Below, piece by piece: positions 24,155 to 33,685 of a stretch of 64,000 nucleotides of DNA. The position numbers and the translations under genes were made by a program. The notes under the pieces are model-generated. The model did not search any database. It saw only the letters and a list, made by a program, of their open reading frames with translations, and was not told where the DNA came from. Source of the stretch: CAYVVD01 sp964454975. GTDB taxonomy: Bacteria > Bacteroidota > Ignavibacteria > Kapaibacteriales > UBA2268. Within the stretch, counting starts at the first letter, position 1; the number at the start of each line of letters is the position of its first letter. The stretch covers positions 1 through 64,000 of the forward strand of contig CAYVVD010000013.1 in the NCBI GenBank assembly GCA_964454975.1, read 5' to 3'.

Positions 24155-27100
24155 ATGTTCAACCCCCTCCCGGATAATTTTTCATACGCGGAGCAAGAGC
24201 ATGAAATCCTGAAATTTTGGGAAGAGAATGATATTTTCGGCAAATCCCTCGCGAACCGCGAAGGACAGCCTTATTATGCTTTTTATGAAGGTCCTCCCAC
24301 TGTTAACGGAAAACCCGGTCTGCACCACCTGATGGCACGCACAATCAAGGACACAGTATGCCGTTACAAAACAATGCAGGGATATTACGTCCGCCGCCAG
24401 GCAGGTTGGGACACTCACGGTCTTCCCGTTGAGCTTTCAATTGAAAAAGAACTTGGGTTCAAAGATAAATCCGATATTGAAAAATACGGTGTGGACAAAT
24501 TCAACGCCGTATGCAAAGAGACAGTTTATAAAAATATTGAAATGGATCTGGGTTGGCGTTACCTCACTCATAGAATGGGCTACTGGGTTGACCTGGATTC
24601 AGCTTATATCACCTGTACAAATGACTATATCGAATCTGTATGGTGGGCGCTTAGCGAGTTTTATAATAAAGGGCTGATTTACAGAGGGTTCAAAGTAGTC
24701 CCACAATCGCCTACTATTGCAACTCCTCTTAGTTCGCACGAACTTTCGCTTGGGTATAAGGATGTACGAGACCCTAATTGCTATTTAAAACTGAAGATTG
24801 TTTCTTCTCCCAGGCAGGGACTTGAAAATGCAAGGCTGATGGTCTGGACGACAACTCCATGGACGCTTTTTGCTAATGTCGCTCTGGCTGCAGGCGAGGA
24901 TATTGATTATGTTCATGTAAAAAACACCAGAAAAATAAAAGATGAAAAGCTGATTGATGAGCTTGTGCTTGCTAAGTCTCGCCTTGATGTACTTGATGGT
25001 GAATATATAATACTTACTGAATTTAAGGGAAAGGAAATAGTCGGGACACAGTATGAGCAAATCCTGCCTTACACCAAAATTGACAGGGATGAGCACCCTA
25101 ATGCGCTTACTGTGCTGCCCGGGGATTTTGTTTCAACTGAGGACGGTTCCGGAATAGTCCACATGGCTCCGGCATTTGGCGAAGACGATTATCGCATGAG
25201 CAGGCTGCACAATCTTCCTTTCCTGCAGCCGGTAACTCCTGACGGTCACTTTACCGAGGATATGGGCAAGTTTGCCGGAAGAGCAATCAAGACGTTCAAA
25301 TACGAAGACAGAACCGAGGAAGGAGCTGATAAAGATATAATTATAGAGCTCAAATACTTAGATAAAATCTACCGCTCAACAAATGACTACCTTCACAGCT
25401 ACCCGCATTGCTGGCGCACAGGCAACCCGATAATGTACTATGCCAGGGAATCCTGGTTTATTAAATCGCCGGAATACAAAGACAAAATGATTGAACTGAA
25501 CAATCAAATCAACTGGCAGCCTCCGGAGATTGGTTCGGGCAGGTTTGGCAACTGGCTCGAAGAGGTTAAGGAATGGTCACTCTCGCGTGACAGGTACTGG
25601 GGGACGCCACTACCAATATGGATAAACGAAGAAGACCGCAACGACCACTTTGCAATCGGCTCAATTGAAGAACTAAAACAAGGGTTTTATGAAAAAGAAG
25701 ACGGAACAAGGATTCCGTTTGCCGAATCCGGAATGGAAGTTGACCTTCATAAACCACTTGTGGATAGGGTTGTTTTTGTAAAAGATGGCAAGACGTACAG
25801 GCGTGTCCCTGAAGTAATTGATGTATGGTTCGATTCGGGATCAATGCCTTTTGCGCAAATGCATTATCCATTCGAGAACAAGGAGCTTTTTGAGAAATCA
25901 TTCCCAGGTGATTTTATTGCAGAAGGAATTGACCAGACTCGCGGCTGGTTCTACACATTACATAATATTGCCTCTGCCCTGTTTGGCAAACCGGCATATA
26001 AAAATATCGTTGTAAACGAACTTATCCTCGATAAAAATGGCGTAAAAATGTCTAAATCGAAGGGCAATACAATCGATCCCTTCGAAATAATGGAGAAATA
26101 TGGTGCCGATGCGGTACGCTGGTACCTGTTTGTAAACAACCCACCATGGAAAGCCACTCTCTTTAACGAAGATTACTTATTAAAAACAGTAATCTCGGAT
26201 TTCTTCAGGTCGCTGACTAATACTTATGCTTTCTTTGCACTTTATGCAAATATTGACGGATACAACGGGAACGAACCTGAAGTTCCTGTTACAATAAGGC
26301 CTGAAATTGACCAATGGATAATTTCCAGGATAAATTCCGTTCTAAGAGATTTCCATAAATATATGGATGATTACGACCTTACACGTGGATTACGCCTGGT
26401 GCAGAATTTCACTATAGACGAGCTTTCAAACTGGTATATAAGAAGGAACAGGCGAAGATTCTGGAAAGGTGATTTTGATGATGAAAAACTTTCAGCATAC
26501 CAGACCTTGCATGAAGTAATGATGAAGATAGTCTCTATGATGGCATGCTGCGCCCCATTCCTGGCCGACAACCTTTACCGGAGACTAAAAAAAGAAGGCA
26601 ACACTGAATCAATTCACCTGGCCAATCTTCCAAAACATGACGAAAGCCTGATTGTCCCGGAATTGGAACACCGTATGCACCTTGCTCAAAACATCGTATT
26701 CCTGGCAAGATCACTTCGCGAAAAATCACAAATACGCACCAGGCAACCACTTGCGAGAATATTGATACCTGTGCTGGATGAAGGGCAGAGTAATGATATT
26801 ACGAGAGTATCAGAGATTATTCTCGAAGAATTAAATATTAAACGGATTGAATTTGTAAGCGATGAAACTTCGGGTATTATCCAGAAAAAAGCGAAACCTG
26901 ATTTTAAAGTAATTGGAAAAAAATTTGGAAAGAATACCCAGATTGTTGCTAATGCTATAAAAGAGTTCGCTAACCCGGAAATTGACAGCTTAGAAGCCGG
27001 AGAAGAAATTGAAATTCATGTAAATGGAGAATACCTTAGAATCAAACCGGAAGACGTTGAAATTGTAAGCGAGGATATTGAAGGCTGGCTTGTTGCATCT

Positions 27101-27403
27101 GACAAGGGTATTATAGTGGCATTGGATACGCATATTTCTGACGAACTCTATAAAGAAGGGATAGCGAGGGAATTTGTGAACAGGATTCAAAACCTGAGAA
27201 AAGATTCCGGTTTTGAAGTAACAGACAGAATTAGAATCGAAGTAAAGTCTGATATTATTTTTCTTGAAGCTTTAGATCAAATGAAGAGCTATGTTATGAA
27301 TGAAACTCTTGCTGAAAGCATAGAACCGGCTGCTTTTGACAATGGGACTTTGCTCGACATGCCAGATATTGAAGTATCAGTAAAGATTGAGAAATTACTG
27401 TAA
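24155..27403 (+). CDS. ileS: Isoleucyl-tRNA synthetase, type 2 with altered signature motif
   Basis: A 1082-residue class Ia synthetase that charges tRNA-Ile. The length, the eukaryote-like N-terminus (F-W-E-E-N-D-I-F) and the sequence around the active site point to the IleRS2 clade. The catalytic HxGH motif (normally H-x-G-H) reads G-L-H-H at residues 55-58, meaning the first and third residues are swapped. K-M-S-K-S is intact at 631-635. The editing domain has W-T-T-T-P-W-T-L and D-G-S-G-I-V-H-M-A-P-A-F-G-E-D-D, both complete. The C-terminal region is the anticodon-binding type without an obvious Zn finger. Known biology: type 2 enzymes resist mupirocin, and a subset with GxHH is reported to be hyper-resistant. 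No second ileS is seen in the window. Confidence 0.95.
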   Translation: MFNPLPDNFSYAEQEHEILKFWEENDIFGKSLANREGQPYYAFYEGPPTVNGKPGLHHLMARTIKDTVCRYKTMQGYYVRRQAGWDTHGLPVELSIEKELGFKDKSDIEKYGVDKFNAVCKETVYKNIEMDLGWRYLTHRMGYWVDLDSAYITCTNDYIESVWWALSEFYNKGLIYRGFKVVPQSPTIATPLSSHELSLGYKDVRDPNCYLKLKIVSSPRQGLENARLMVWTTTPWTLFANVALAAGEDIDYVHVKNTRKIKDEKLIDELVLAKSRLDVLDGEYIILTEFKGKEIVGTQYEQILPYTKIDRDEHPNALTVLPGDFVSTEDGSGIVHMAPAFGEDDYRMSRLHNLPFLQPVTPDGHFTEDMGKFAGRAIKTFKYEDRTEEGADKDIIIELKYLDKIYRSTNDYLHSYPHCWRTGNPIMYYARESWFIKSPEYKDKMIELNNQINWQPPEIGSGRFGNWLEEVKEWSLSRDRYWGTPLPIWINEEDRNDHFAIGSIEELKQGFYEKEDGTRIPFAESGMEVDLHKPLVDRVVFVKDGKTYRRVPEVIDVWFDSGSMPFAQMHYPFENKELFEKSFPGDFIAEGIDQTRGWFYTLHNIASALFGKPAYKNIVVNELILDKNGVKMSKSKGNTIDPFEIMEKYGADAVRWYLFVNNPPWKATLFNEDYLLKTVISDFFRSLTNTYAFFALYANIDGYNGNEPEVPVTIRPEIDQWIISRINSVLRDFHKYMDDYDLTRGLRLVQNFTIDELSNWYIRRNRRRFWKGDFDDEKLSAYQTLHEVMMKIVSMMACCAPFLADNLYRRLKKEGNTESIHLANLPKHDESLIVPELEHRMHLAQNIVFLARSLREKSQIRTRQPLARILIPVLDEGQSNDITRVSEIILEELNIKRIEFVSDETSGIIQKKAKPDFKVIGKKFGKNTQIVANAIKEFANPEIDSLEAGEEIEIHVNGEYLRIKPEDVEIVSEDIEGWLVASDKGIIVALDTHISDELYKEGIAREFVNRIQNLRKDSGFEVTDRIRIEVKSDIIFLEALDQMKSYVMNETLAESIEPAAFDNGTLLDMPDIEVSVKIEKLL

Positions 27404-27509
27404 GTACTTTATTTACTTGCTAAAAAAGGGAAAAAGACTTATATTTTCCTGATTAAGATAGATTTGGTAAAAATACCACCCCGAGAAAGTAACTTTAATG
27501 GAGTAAGAT

Positions 27510-28418
27510 ATGCCGAGAGCAAAAAAGACTACCGACGAGGATAAAACGAAGAAAACGATAAAAAAAACAGGATCTGCCACTAAATCTACAAGTAAAAGAG
27601 CAGCAGATTCTAAGACGGCTTCTTCGGCAAAGACTGCATTTGAAGCTAAAAAAACTTCAACGAAAAGTTCAACTGCTGCAAAAAAGACTACTTCAGACAA
27701 AGCTGCTAAACCGGCAGCTAAAAAAACTACTGCAAGCAAAACCACTGCAAAGAAAGCTTCAGCAAGCAAACCTGTTGCTAAAACTGAAGCTAAAAAAACT
27801 ACTGCTCAAAAGGCACCTGCAATATCTGCTGCTAAGAAACCAACTGCTTCCAAAACGACTGCAAAACCGGTAGCAAAGAAAACAAATTCCCGGAGTACTA
27901 CCAGAAAAAAAGCAACTGCAGCTAAGAGCACAGCTAAACCAAAAACAAGTAGAAATACTGCCAAGAAACAAGAACCAATGCCCAAGGGACAGCCTGATGC
28001 AACAGTGAAATACAGCGATGAAGACCTTAATATGTTCAAAAATGTGATTATAGTTGCAAGAAGTGAAGCGTTGGAAGAACTGAACATGCTTAAAGAAAGG
28101 CTTGATGACCTTACCAATTATGATTTTGCAGAAGAAAGTATGATTTATTCAATGCACATGGCTGAACAAGGCTCTGAGGCCCAGGAAAAAGAGAAAACCT
28201 ATGCCCAGATACAAAGAATCAATGATTACCTGAAGAAACTTGACGAGGCGCTCCAAAGAATAAAAGATAAAACATACGGTATTTGCAGGGTTTGCAACTG
28301 CCTTATCGCTAAAGAAAGGCTGCTTGCTGTTCCTATTACAACTCTATCGGCATCTTATAAGATTCACCAGAAATGCCCTGAAGATGGTATCGACAGGATT
28401 GAACCTGTTTCAATCTAA
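27510..28418 (+). CDS. DksA/TraR-type protein with histone-H1-like N-terminal tail
   Basis: A 302-residue two-part protein. Residues 1 to about 155 are almost entirely Lys, Ala, Thr and Ser in K-K-x-T-A/P-A-K-K repeats, as in histone H1-like and AlgP-type DNA-binding tails. Residues about 165-302 form a DksA-like module: a long charged coiled coil and then Y-G-I-C-R-V-C-N-C-L-I-A-K-E-R-L. Cys259 and Cys262 form the first zinc pair, but the second C-x2-C is missing (Ser280 and Tyr283 occupy those positions). Cys264 and Cys289 might substitute. It starts behind ggagtaag and ends at a strong terminator. DksA binds RNA polymerase and works with ppGpp; here that role is inference. Confidence 0.82.
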   Translation: MPRAKKTTDEDKTKKTIKKTGSATKSTSKRAADSKTASSAKTAFEAKKTSTKSSTAAKKTTSDKAAKPAAKKTTASKTTAKKASASKPVAKTEAKKTTAQKAPAISAAKKPTASKTTAKPVAKKTNSRSTTRKKATAAKSTAKPKTSRNTAKKQEPMPKGQPDATVKYSDEDLNMFKNVIIVARSEALEELNMLKERLDDLTNYDFAEESMIYSMHMAEQGSEAQEKEKTYAQIQRINDYLKKLDEALQRIKDKTYGICRVCNCLIAKERLLAVPITTLSASYKIHQKCPEDGIDRIEPVSI

Positions 28419-28422
28419 AATA

Positions 28423-28457
28423 AAATGGGTTGTTCGATGAACAACCCATTTTTTTGG
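28423..28457 (+). terminator. Terminator of the DksA-like gene
   Basis: aaatgggttgtt and aacaacccattt are perfectly complementary (12 bp) with a five-base loop, and T residues follow. Confidence 0.85.
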
Positions 28458-28492
28458 CCGTTTTACAATTTTAATATCTCAATTAAACTTCA

Positions 28493-29146
28493 ATGAATAA
28501 AAAAATTTCAAAACAATCAGCCTACCTGTTCACAGGAGCGTTCCTTCTTGTTATTCTGGATCAGGTTACAAAACTAACGATTAAGGGGTTCGATTTTTTC
28601 GGCATATCCCATGAAGGTCTATACTATGGCGAGTTAATCCAGGTAATGGGTACATTTCTTCAGATAACATACATCGAAAATGAAGGAATGGCGTTTGGTA
28701 TTACATTTGGCGCAGGCAAGATATTCCTCAGCTTGTTTTCTGTATTTGCGGCAATTGGATTAGCGTACTATTTGTTTAAGTTAGAGAGTTATTCAATCTG
28801 GGTACGGATTGGAATAATGCTGATTCTTGCAGGTGCCACAGGGAATCTGATTGACCGTGTATTTTATGGCGTGATATTTGGGGAATCAGCATTGTTTTAC
28901 GGAAGGGTTGTTGATTTTATTCAGGTCGACATTCCTGATATAGATGTTTTTGGAAGAAGTTATTCTCACTGGCCTGTATTCAATGTGGCCGATTCTTGCG
29001 TCAGTTGCGGTGTTGTTTTGCTTATCATTGTTAACAAGAAAATTCCAACATTCAGGGATGTATTCGGGAAAAAAGAAGAAGAAATCGAAAATAAAGAATT
29101 TTCGCCGGGAGAAAAGGATGAAGACGGAGCTGCAAGCAGACAATAA
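28493..29146 (+). CDS. lspA: Lipoprotein signal peptidase (signal peptidase II)
   Basis: LspA removes the signal peptide of diacylated prolipoproteins in the inner membrane. The 217-residue protein has four membrane segments and all family motifs: L-D-Q-V-T-K (22-27), N-E-G-M-A-F-G (63-69), G-N-L-I-D-R (117-122), V-V-D-F-I (139-143) and F-N-V-A-D-S (163-168), which supply the aspartic-protease dyad. It carries about 35 extra C-terminal residues rich in Lys and Glu, longer than the ~165-residue norm. The last 29 bases overlap the next gene. Confidence 0.93.
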   Translation: MNKKISKQSAYLFTGAFLLVILDQVTKLTIKGFDFFGISHEGLYYGELIQVMGTFLQITYIENEGMAFGITFGAGKIFLSLFSVFAAIGLAYYLFKLESYSIWVRIGIMLILAGATGNLIDRVFYGVIFGESALFYGRVVDFIQVDIPDIDVFGRSYSHWPVFNVADSCVSCGVVLLIIVNKKIPTFRDVFGKKEEEIENKEFSPGEKDEDGAASRQ

Positions 29147-30194
29147 TACTTTTGAATATGTCGAACAGGTGTTTGAATTCAGGATTACATCCGGCATAAA
29201 TCCGGTACGGATTGACACCTACCTCACAAACAGCATACAAAACGCAAGCAGAAATAAAGTTCAGAAAGCGTTGGATGGTGGCTTTGTAGAAATAAACGGC
29301 ACGCCTGCCAAAAAGAACAGGAAAGTCCGGCCCGGTGACCACATTATTTGTAAAATCTTAAAGCCTCCAAGGATTGAGTTAATTCCACAGGACATTCCAA
29401 TCGACATCGTTTATGAGGATGACGATGTGCTTGTGATAAACAAGCCTGCCGGAATGTGTACCCACCCGGGATTTGGCAATCCGGACAAAACAGTTGTAAA
29501 TGCAGTTTTGTATTATCTGGGTCACCGGGAAAAAGTCGCAGTGGATTTAGAAGACGAGGATGAGGATGATACAAACCCCGGAGAAATATACGCCAGCGAT
29601 TTAGTCAAACCAGGAATTGTGCACAGATTAGATAAGAACACATCAGGCTTATTGACAATTGCAAAAAACACTGAGTCCATGACTTTCCTGCAAAATCAGT
29701 TTGCTGATCGTTCTATTTCGAGACTTTATCAGGCAATCGTGTGGGGAGATGTTAGAAATGATAGTGGAATAATTGAAAGCGATATTGGACGCTCCACACG
29801 CAACCGTAAGCTATATGCAGTTGTTAAAAGGGGCGGTAAATTTGCCAAAACCGAATACAGGGTACTACATCGATATGGGCTTTTTACTTATGTAGAGTTA
29901 AAACTCCATACAGGCAGAACTCACCAGATTCGTGTGCATATGGCATCAATTAACCATCCTGTTCTGGGCGATCCTGATTATGGTGGAAATAAGCTTGTTT
30001 ATGGCGGAGAAAATTCTATTAAACGGCAGGTTGGTGAAAAAAGCCTTGAAATTGCTTCACGGCAAATGCTTCATGCTAAAGAACTTACGTTTATACACCC
30101 GAAATCAGATGAAAAGTTACGATTAATTTCTTCGTTACCCGTGGATTTCCAGGAATTAATTTCAGTATTTGATGAAAAATTAATTTTTAGTTAA
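29118..30194 (+). CDS. RluA-family 23S rRNA pseudouridine synthase, RluD-like
   Basis: A 358-residue protein with an S4 RNA-binding domain (about 30-80) and an RluA-type pseudouridine synthase domain. The catalytic Asp172 lies in G-I-V-H-R-L-D-K-N-T-S-G-L, and R-T-H-Q-I-R-V-H-M is present. ATG 29118 is chosen because gagaaaagg precedes it and the S4 domain starts shortly after. It overlaps lspA by 29 bases, implying co-translation; an lspA-rluD neighbourhood is common in bacteria. An acidic insert (E-D-E-D-E-D-D, about 145-151) lies before the catalytic motif. Which uridines are modified cannot be read from sequence. Confidence 0.9.
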   Translation: MKTELQADNNTFEYVEQVFEFRITSGINPVRIDTYLTNSIQNASRNKVQKALDGGFVEINGTPAKKNRKVRPGDHIICKILKPPRIELIPQDIPIDIVYEDDDVLVINKPAGMCTHPGFGNPDKTVVNAVLYYLGHREKVAVDLEDEDEDDTNPGEIYASDLVKPGIVHRLDKNTSGLLTIAKNTESMTFLQNQFADRSISRLYQAIVWGDVRNDSGIIESDIGRSTRNRKLYAVVKRGGKFAKTEYRVLHRYGLFTYVELKLHTGRTHQIRVHMASINHPVLGDPDYGGNKLVYGGENSIKRQVGEKSLEIASRQMLHAKELTFIHPKSDEKLRLISSLPVDFQELISVFDEKLIFS

Positions 30195-30340
30195 GCTTCT
30201 AATTTCTTATATTCCATTGCTTTATCTGACTTACCTGACAGTATCCACCGTAAATACAACTGTATATACCGAAACGACTTCCCTTTTTACTTGTTATTTA
30301 TATAATGGATAATTTCACTTTTATAATGTGGGGAGGACTT

Positions 30341-33300
30341 ATGAAGTCTCTTATTACAATTCTGCTTCTGGCATTAGCTGTCAGTACAGCACAGGCTAAA
30401 TTCAGACCGGAACAAGTTCACAAACCAATTTTAAATTCAGCAAAGTTTACATTTGTTGAAAATAAGGGGCAGTGGGACTCCGCAATACTTTACGCCGCAG
30501 TTTACAAAAACCTGAACTTGTTAATTACAAGGGATGGGATTATTTACGACTGTTATGTAAATGAAGGAGACTTAAAAAAAGGACATGTGATTAAATTGGC
30601 ATTTGACCACAGGACAATTTCCAATAAATTAAAACCTCAAAATAATACAGGCTCATACAGGAATTACTTCATTGGAAACGACCCGTCCAAATGGGTTAGT
30701 TATGCTAAAGAATACTCAAAACTAAAGATCGAAGAAGTATTTGCAGGCACCGACATACTTTTTTATACAGAAAATAACAAACCTCGGTTTGATTTTATTA
30801 TTAAGCAGGGTAGCAATCCCGAAGATATTATTTATAATATCATCGGGGGTGAAAGTGTAAATATTGACCAGGCAGGTGACCTTACTGTTTCAACTTCAAT
30901 CGGGAAACTATACAACGGTGGATTATTTGCTTACCAGGAAATCAATGGTAGAAAACAACAGGTAGATTGCAGCTTTAAAGTAAATGGCAACTCGGTTAGT
31001 TTTGATATTGGTAAATTCAACAACGAGCATGAATTAATTATTGACCCACTAGTATATCTCAGCTATATCGGTGGGAGTGAAGACGATGAAGTAACTTCAA
31101 TAAAAGCCGGCGACGACATGAGCTTTGTAGCATGTGGCTGGACTAACTCAACCGATTTCTATACTGCTCCCGGTGCATACCAGGGGGATGCACAGATGCC
31201 AACAGATGCATTTGTTATGAAATTTATGATTGACGGCGCTGATTTCACACCTGTATTTTCAACTTATGTTGGTGGTGCCTTTGCCTCAGATAAGGCTGTA
31301 AGCCTTGATTGTGATAATGCCGGCAATATTTACGTTACAGGGCACACAAACTCTGAAGATTTTCCGGTTGTGAGTGGATTTAATCCTGATTATTCCGCTG
31401 AATGGGATTCATTTATATTCAAGTTAAGTCCCGAAGGTTCATCTCTTATTAATTCAAGCTTTATTGGGGGCAATAAGGATGACCTGGCCCACGCTGTAAG
31501 AGTCACAAATAATGGATTAGCCTTTGTAGCCGGTGAAACCCGTTCATCAGACTTTAAAACTACAGCAGGGGCAATTCAGGGGAACCTTGTGGGCACATCA
31601 GACGCTTTTGCAATGAGGATTGAATCTTCAGGTAAATCTATAGGATTCTCGACATATTTTGGCGGTACAGGCAATGAAGCTGCTTACGGAATTGATATTG
31701 ATGAATCAGATGCACTTTATATTACCGGCAAAACAAGTTCCGGAGACATGCCAATAGCCCCGTGGAGAATGTGGGGTACATGGATAAGAGAAAAGCCGTA
31801 TGACCATACCTACAACGGTGGAATGGATGCCTTTTGCGGAAAATTAGTTGGGAACGGTGGAAAATTCGAGTATATGTCCTACTTTGGAGGGATCAATGAT
31901 GACATAGGCAAATCAGTTGTTTATGTTGGAAGTGGAGCTGCTGTTTTTGCAGGAGAAACTGTTTACGAAGAAAATTCAGATTTCCCTGTTACTGAAAATT
32001 CCTTCCAGAAAGAACACGCCGGCAAAAGAGACTTGTTTATTTGCAGGTTTAATGAATTGACAGAAACTGGTAGCGGCCAGTGGGTTAGAAAATCTATGCC
32101 GTTGTTATACTCGTCTTTCATTGGGGGGAAAAATGATGAGTACCTTAGCTATATAAGCCTTGATGGCATCAGCAATAATATTGTTATGACAGGCAAAACA
32201 AACTCAGGCGATTATCCTATTGTTAATGATTTTGAAGCAAAATATGCCGGTGATTATGATGCTTTCCTGACTGAAGTACTTTCGAGTGGTACTGACCTGG
32301 ACTATTCAGCTTTATTTGGCGGCAAATTTGATGACGAGGGTATTTCAGTTGATCTTGATAGCAGGGGTGATTACTTCCTTGCAGGAAAGACAAAGTCACC
32401 TGCTCTTAATACTACGAGTAATGCATTAAATGAAGAAATGTCAGGCACACAGGATGGCTTTATTATGAAATTTGTGCGGAAAGAAATGACGCTGACCGAT
32501 CCGAACGGTGGTGAAGAATTTTGCCGTGGGACAAAGGTTAACATCAGAATTAATTCAAATGACCTTGGCCCCGAAGAAAAATTCAAGCTCGAGTATATGA
32601 GAGTATCAGGTGGTGGTTGGATTACAATTGCAAAAGACCTGGTCGGCAGAGTGTTCGAATGGGAAATCCATGCCGGAATGCAAGTTGGTAGTGACTATTT
32701 GTTGAGGGTATCGCACACTACCGGCCTGAGCGATAAGAGTTCTTCACCATTCTCAATTCAAAAAGAACCTGAGCTGCTTTCGTTTACTTATGACCCCTCA
32801 GTTGATGAAATGTGCGAAGGCGACCCGCTTATCATAGAAGCTGTTGGAGAAGGCCAGGATTTGAAATTCCAGTGGAAGTTCAATGGCAATGACATCCCAA
32901 ATGAAACAGGAAGCAAATTTCAGATTAATGAAGTAGAATTGGATGATGCAGGTGATTACTCAGTAGCTCTCACCGGCAAATGCAAGCCCTACACCCAGAG
33001 CGAAAATGTAACAGTTAACGTATTCAGGAAAACACGGATTGAAAGCCACCCGGAAAGCAGGCAGATTAAAGAGGGCGAATCAGTTACATTTACTATTGAA
33101 GCTTCCGGGAAAGATGTGACTTACGAGTGGCAGAAAAATGGCGAAAAACTCATTGGCCAGTCAGACCCTATATTAACAATTGAAAATCTGAAAAAAGCCA
33201 ATGAAGGCTTATATCGTTGTGTGGTAAGAGGGCAATGCGGCGAAGTCATTTCCGAGGAAGCACAACTAACTGTAATACCAAATACTTCAGTAGTAAATGA

Positions 33301-33565
33301 TTCTGAAATTTCAAACTGGAACATCCAGGTTTATAACAATTCTCCGAAGTTTGAGTTAATCATAGATACTGAAATTCCGGGAGTAGGAAGCGCTACACTT
33401 TATAACAATAACGGTATGAAATTGAAACAATTAATTTCTCCCCGGGTTATCCAGGGCAGGAGGATAATTGACCTGGAAATGGAGGATTATTCGTCAGGAA
33501 TTTATTGGATTCTTGTACGTTTTAGTGATGGTTACAAGGCAGAAAAGCTGATTCTTGCCAGGTAA
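30341..33565 (+). CDS. Secreted beta-propeller/Ig protein with T9SS-type C-terminus (copy 1)
   Basis: A 1074-residue surface or secreted protein. ATG 30341 follows ggggagg and begins a signal peptide (K-S-L-I-T-I-L-L-L-A-L-A-V). An N-terminal domain starting F-V-E-N-K-G-Q-W matches the domain that precedes SBBP repeats in FCB proteins. About seven propeller blades follow, each with S-T-Y-x-G-G, D-x-x-G-N-I-Y-V-T-G-x-T and S-x-D-F-P elements. Two Ig-like domains (F-Q-W-K-F-N-G; Y-E-W-Q-K-N-G) occupy about 815-985, and the last ~85 residues resemble a type A sorting domain (S-G-I-Y-W-I-L-V ... K-L-I-L-A-R). It is probably exported by the T9SS. Its paralogue lies immediately downstream. Confidence 0.82.
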   Translation: MKSLITILLLALAVSTAQAKFRPEQVHKPILNSAKFTFVENKGQWDSAILYAAVYKNLNLLITRDGIIYDCYVNEGDLKKGHVIKLAFDHRTISNKLKPQNNTGSYRNYFIGNDPSKWVSYAKEYSKLKIEEVFAGTDILFYTENNKPRFDFIIKQGSNPEDIIYNIIGGESVNIDQAGDLTVSTSIGKLYNGGLFAYQEINGRKQQVDCSFKVNGNSVSFDIGKFNNEHELIIDPLVYLSYIGGSEDDEVTSIKAGDDMSFVACGWTNSTDFYTAPGAYQGDAQMPTDAFVMKFMIDGADFTPVFSTYVGGAFASDKAVSLDCDNAGNIYVTGHTNSEDFPVVSGFNPDYSAEWDSFIFKLSPEGSSLINSSFIGGNKDDLAHAVRVTNNGLAFVAGETRSSDFKTTAGAIQGNLVGTSDAFAMRIESSGKSIGFSTYFGGTGNEAAYGIDIDESDALYITGKTSSGDMPIAPWRMWGTWIREKPYDHTYNGGMDAFCGKLVGNGGKFEYMSYFGGINDDIGKSVVYVGSGAAVFAGETVYEENSDFPVTENSFQKEHAGKRDLFICRFNELTETGSGQWVRKSMPLLYSSFIGGKNDEYLSYISLDGISNNIVMTGKTNSGDYPIVNDFEAKYAGDYDAFLTEVLSSGTDLDYSALFGGKFDDEGISVDLDSRGDYFLAGKTKSPALNTTSNALNEEMSGTQDGFIMKFVRKEMTLTDPNGGEEFCRGTKVNIRINSNDLGPEEKFKLEYMRVSGGGWITIAKDLVGRVFEWEIHAGMQVGSDYLLRVSHTTGLSDKSSSPFSIQKEPELLSFTYDPSVDEMCEGDPLIIEAVGEGQDLKFQWKFNGNDIPNETGSKFQINEVELDDAGDYSVALTGKCKPYTQSENVTVNVFRKTRIESHPESRQIKEGESVTFTIEASGKDVTYEWQKNGEKLIGQSDPILTIENLKKANEGLYRCVVRGQCGEVISEEAQLTVIPNTSVVNDSEISNWNIQVYNNSPKFELIIDTEIPGVGSATLYNNNGMKLKQLISPRVIQGRRIIDLEMEDYSSGIYWILVRFSDGYKAEKLILAR

Positions 33566-33582
33566 TGCTAATTTTCATTCGT

Positions 33583-33610
33583 AAAAGGGGAGTAATAGCT
33601 TTCCTTTTTT
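33583..33610 (+). terminator. Probable terminator between the two propeller genes
   Basis: aaaaggggag and ctttcctttt pair through ten positions with two G-T wobbles, with a six-base loop and a T-rich tail. Confidence 0.5.
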
Positions 33611-33685
33611 GTAATGTGAAGTTTTCTTTATAATTTCAAAAATTGTACACTATATAACATTTGAGTTCTGCTCTCAGGGGGAAGT

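Noticed and set aside
27413..27769. Minus-strand open frame with a hydrophobic Ala/Val-rich product
   Set aside because: It is the antisense of the Lys/Ala-rich tail of the DksA-like gene. Repetitive A/G-rich codons automatically give such a frame.
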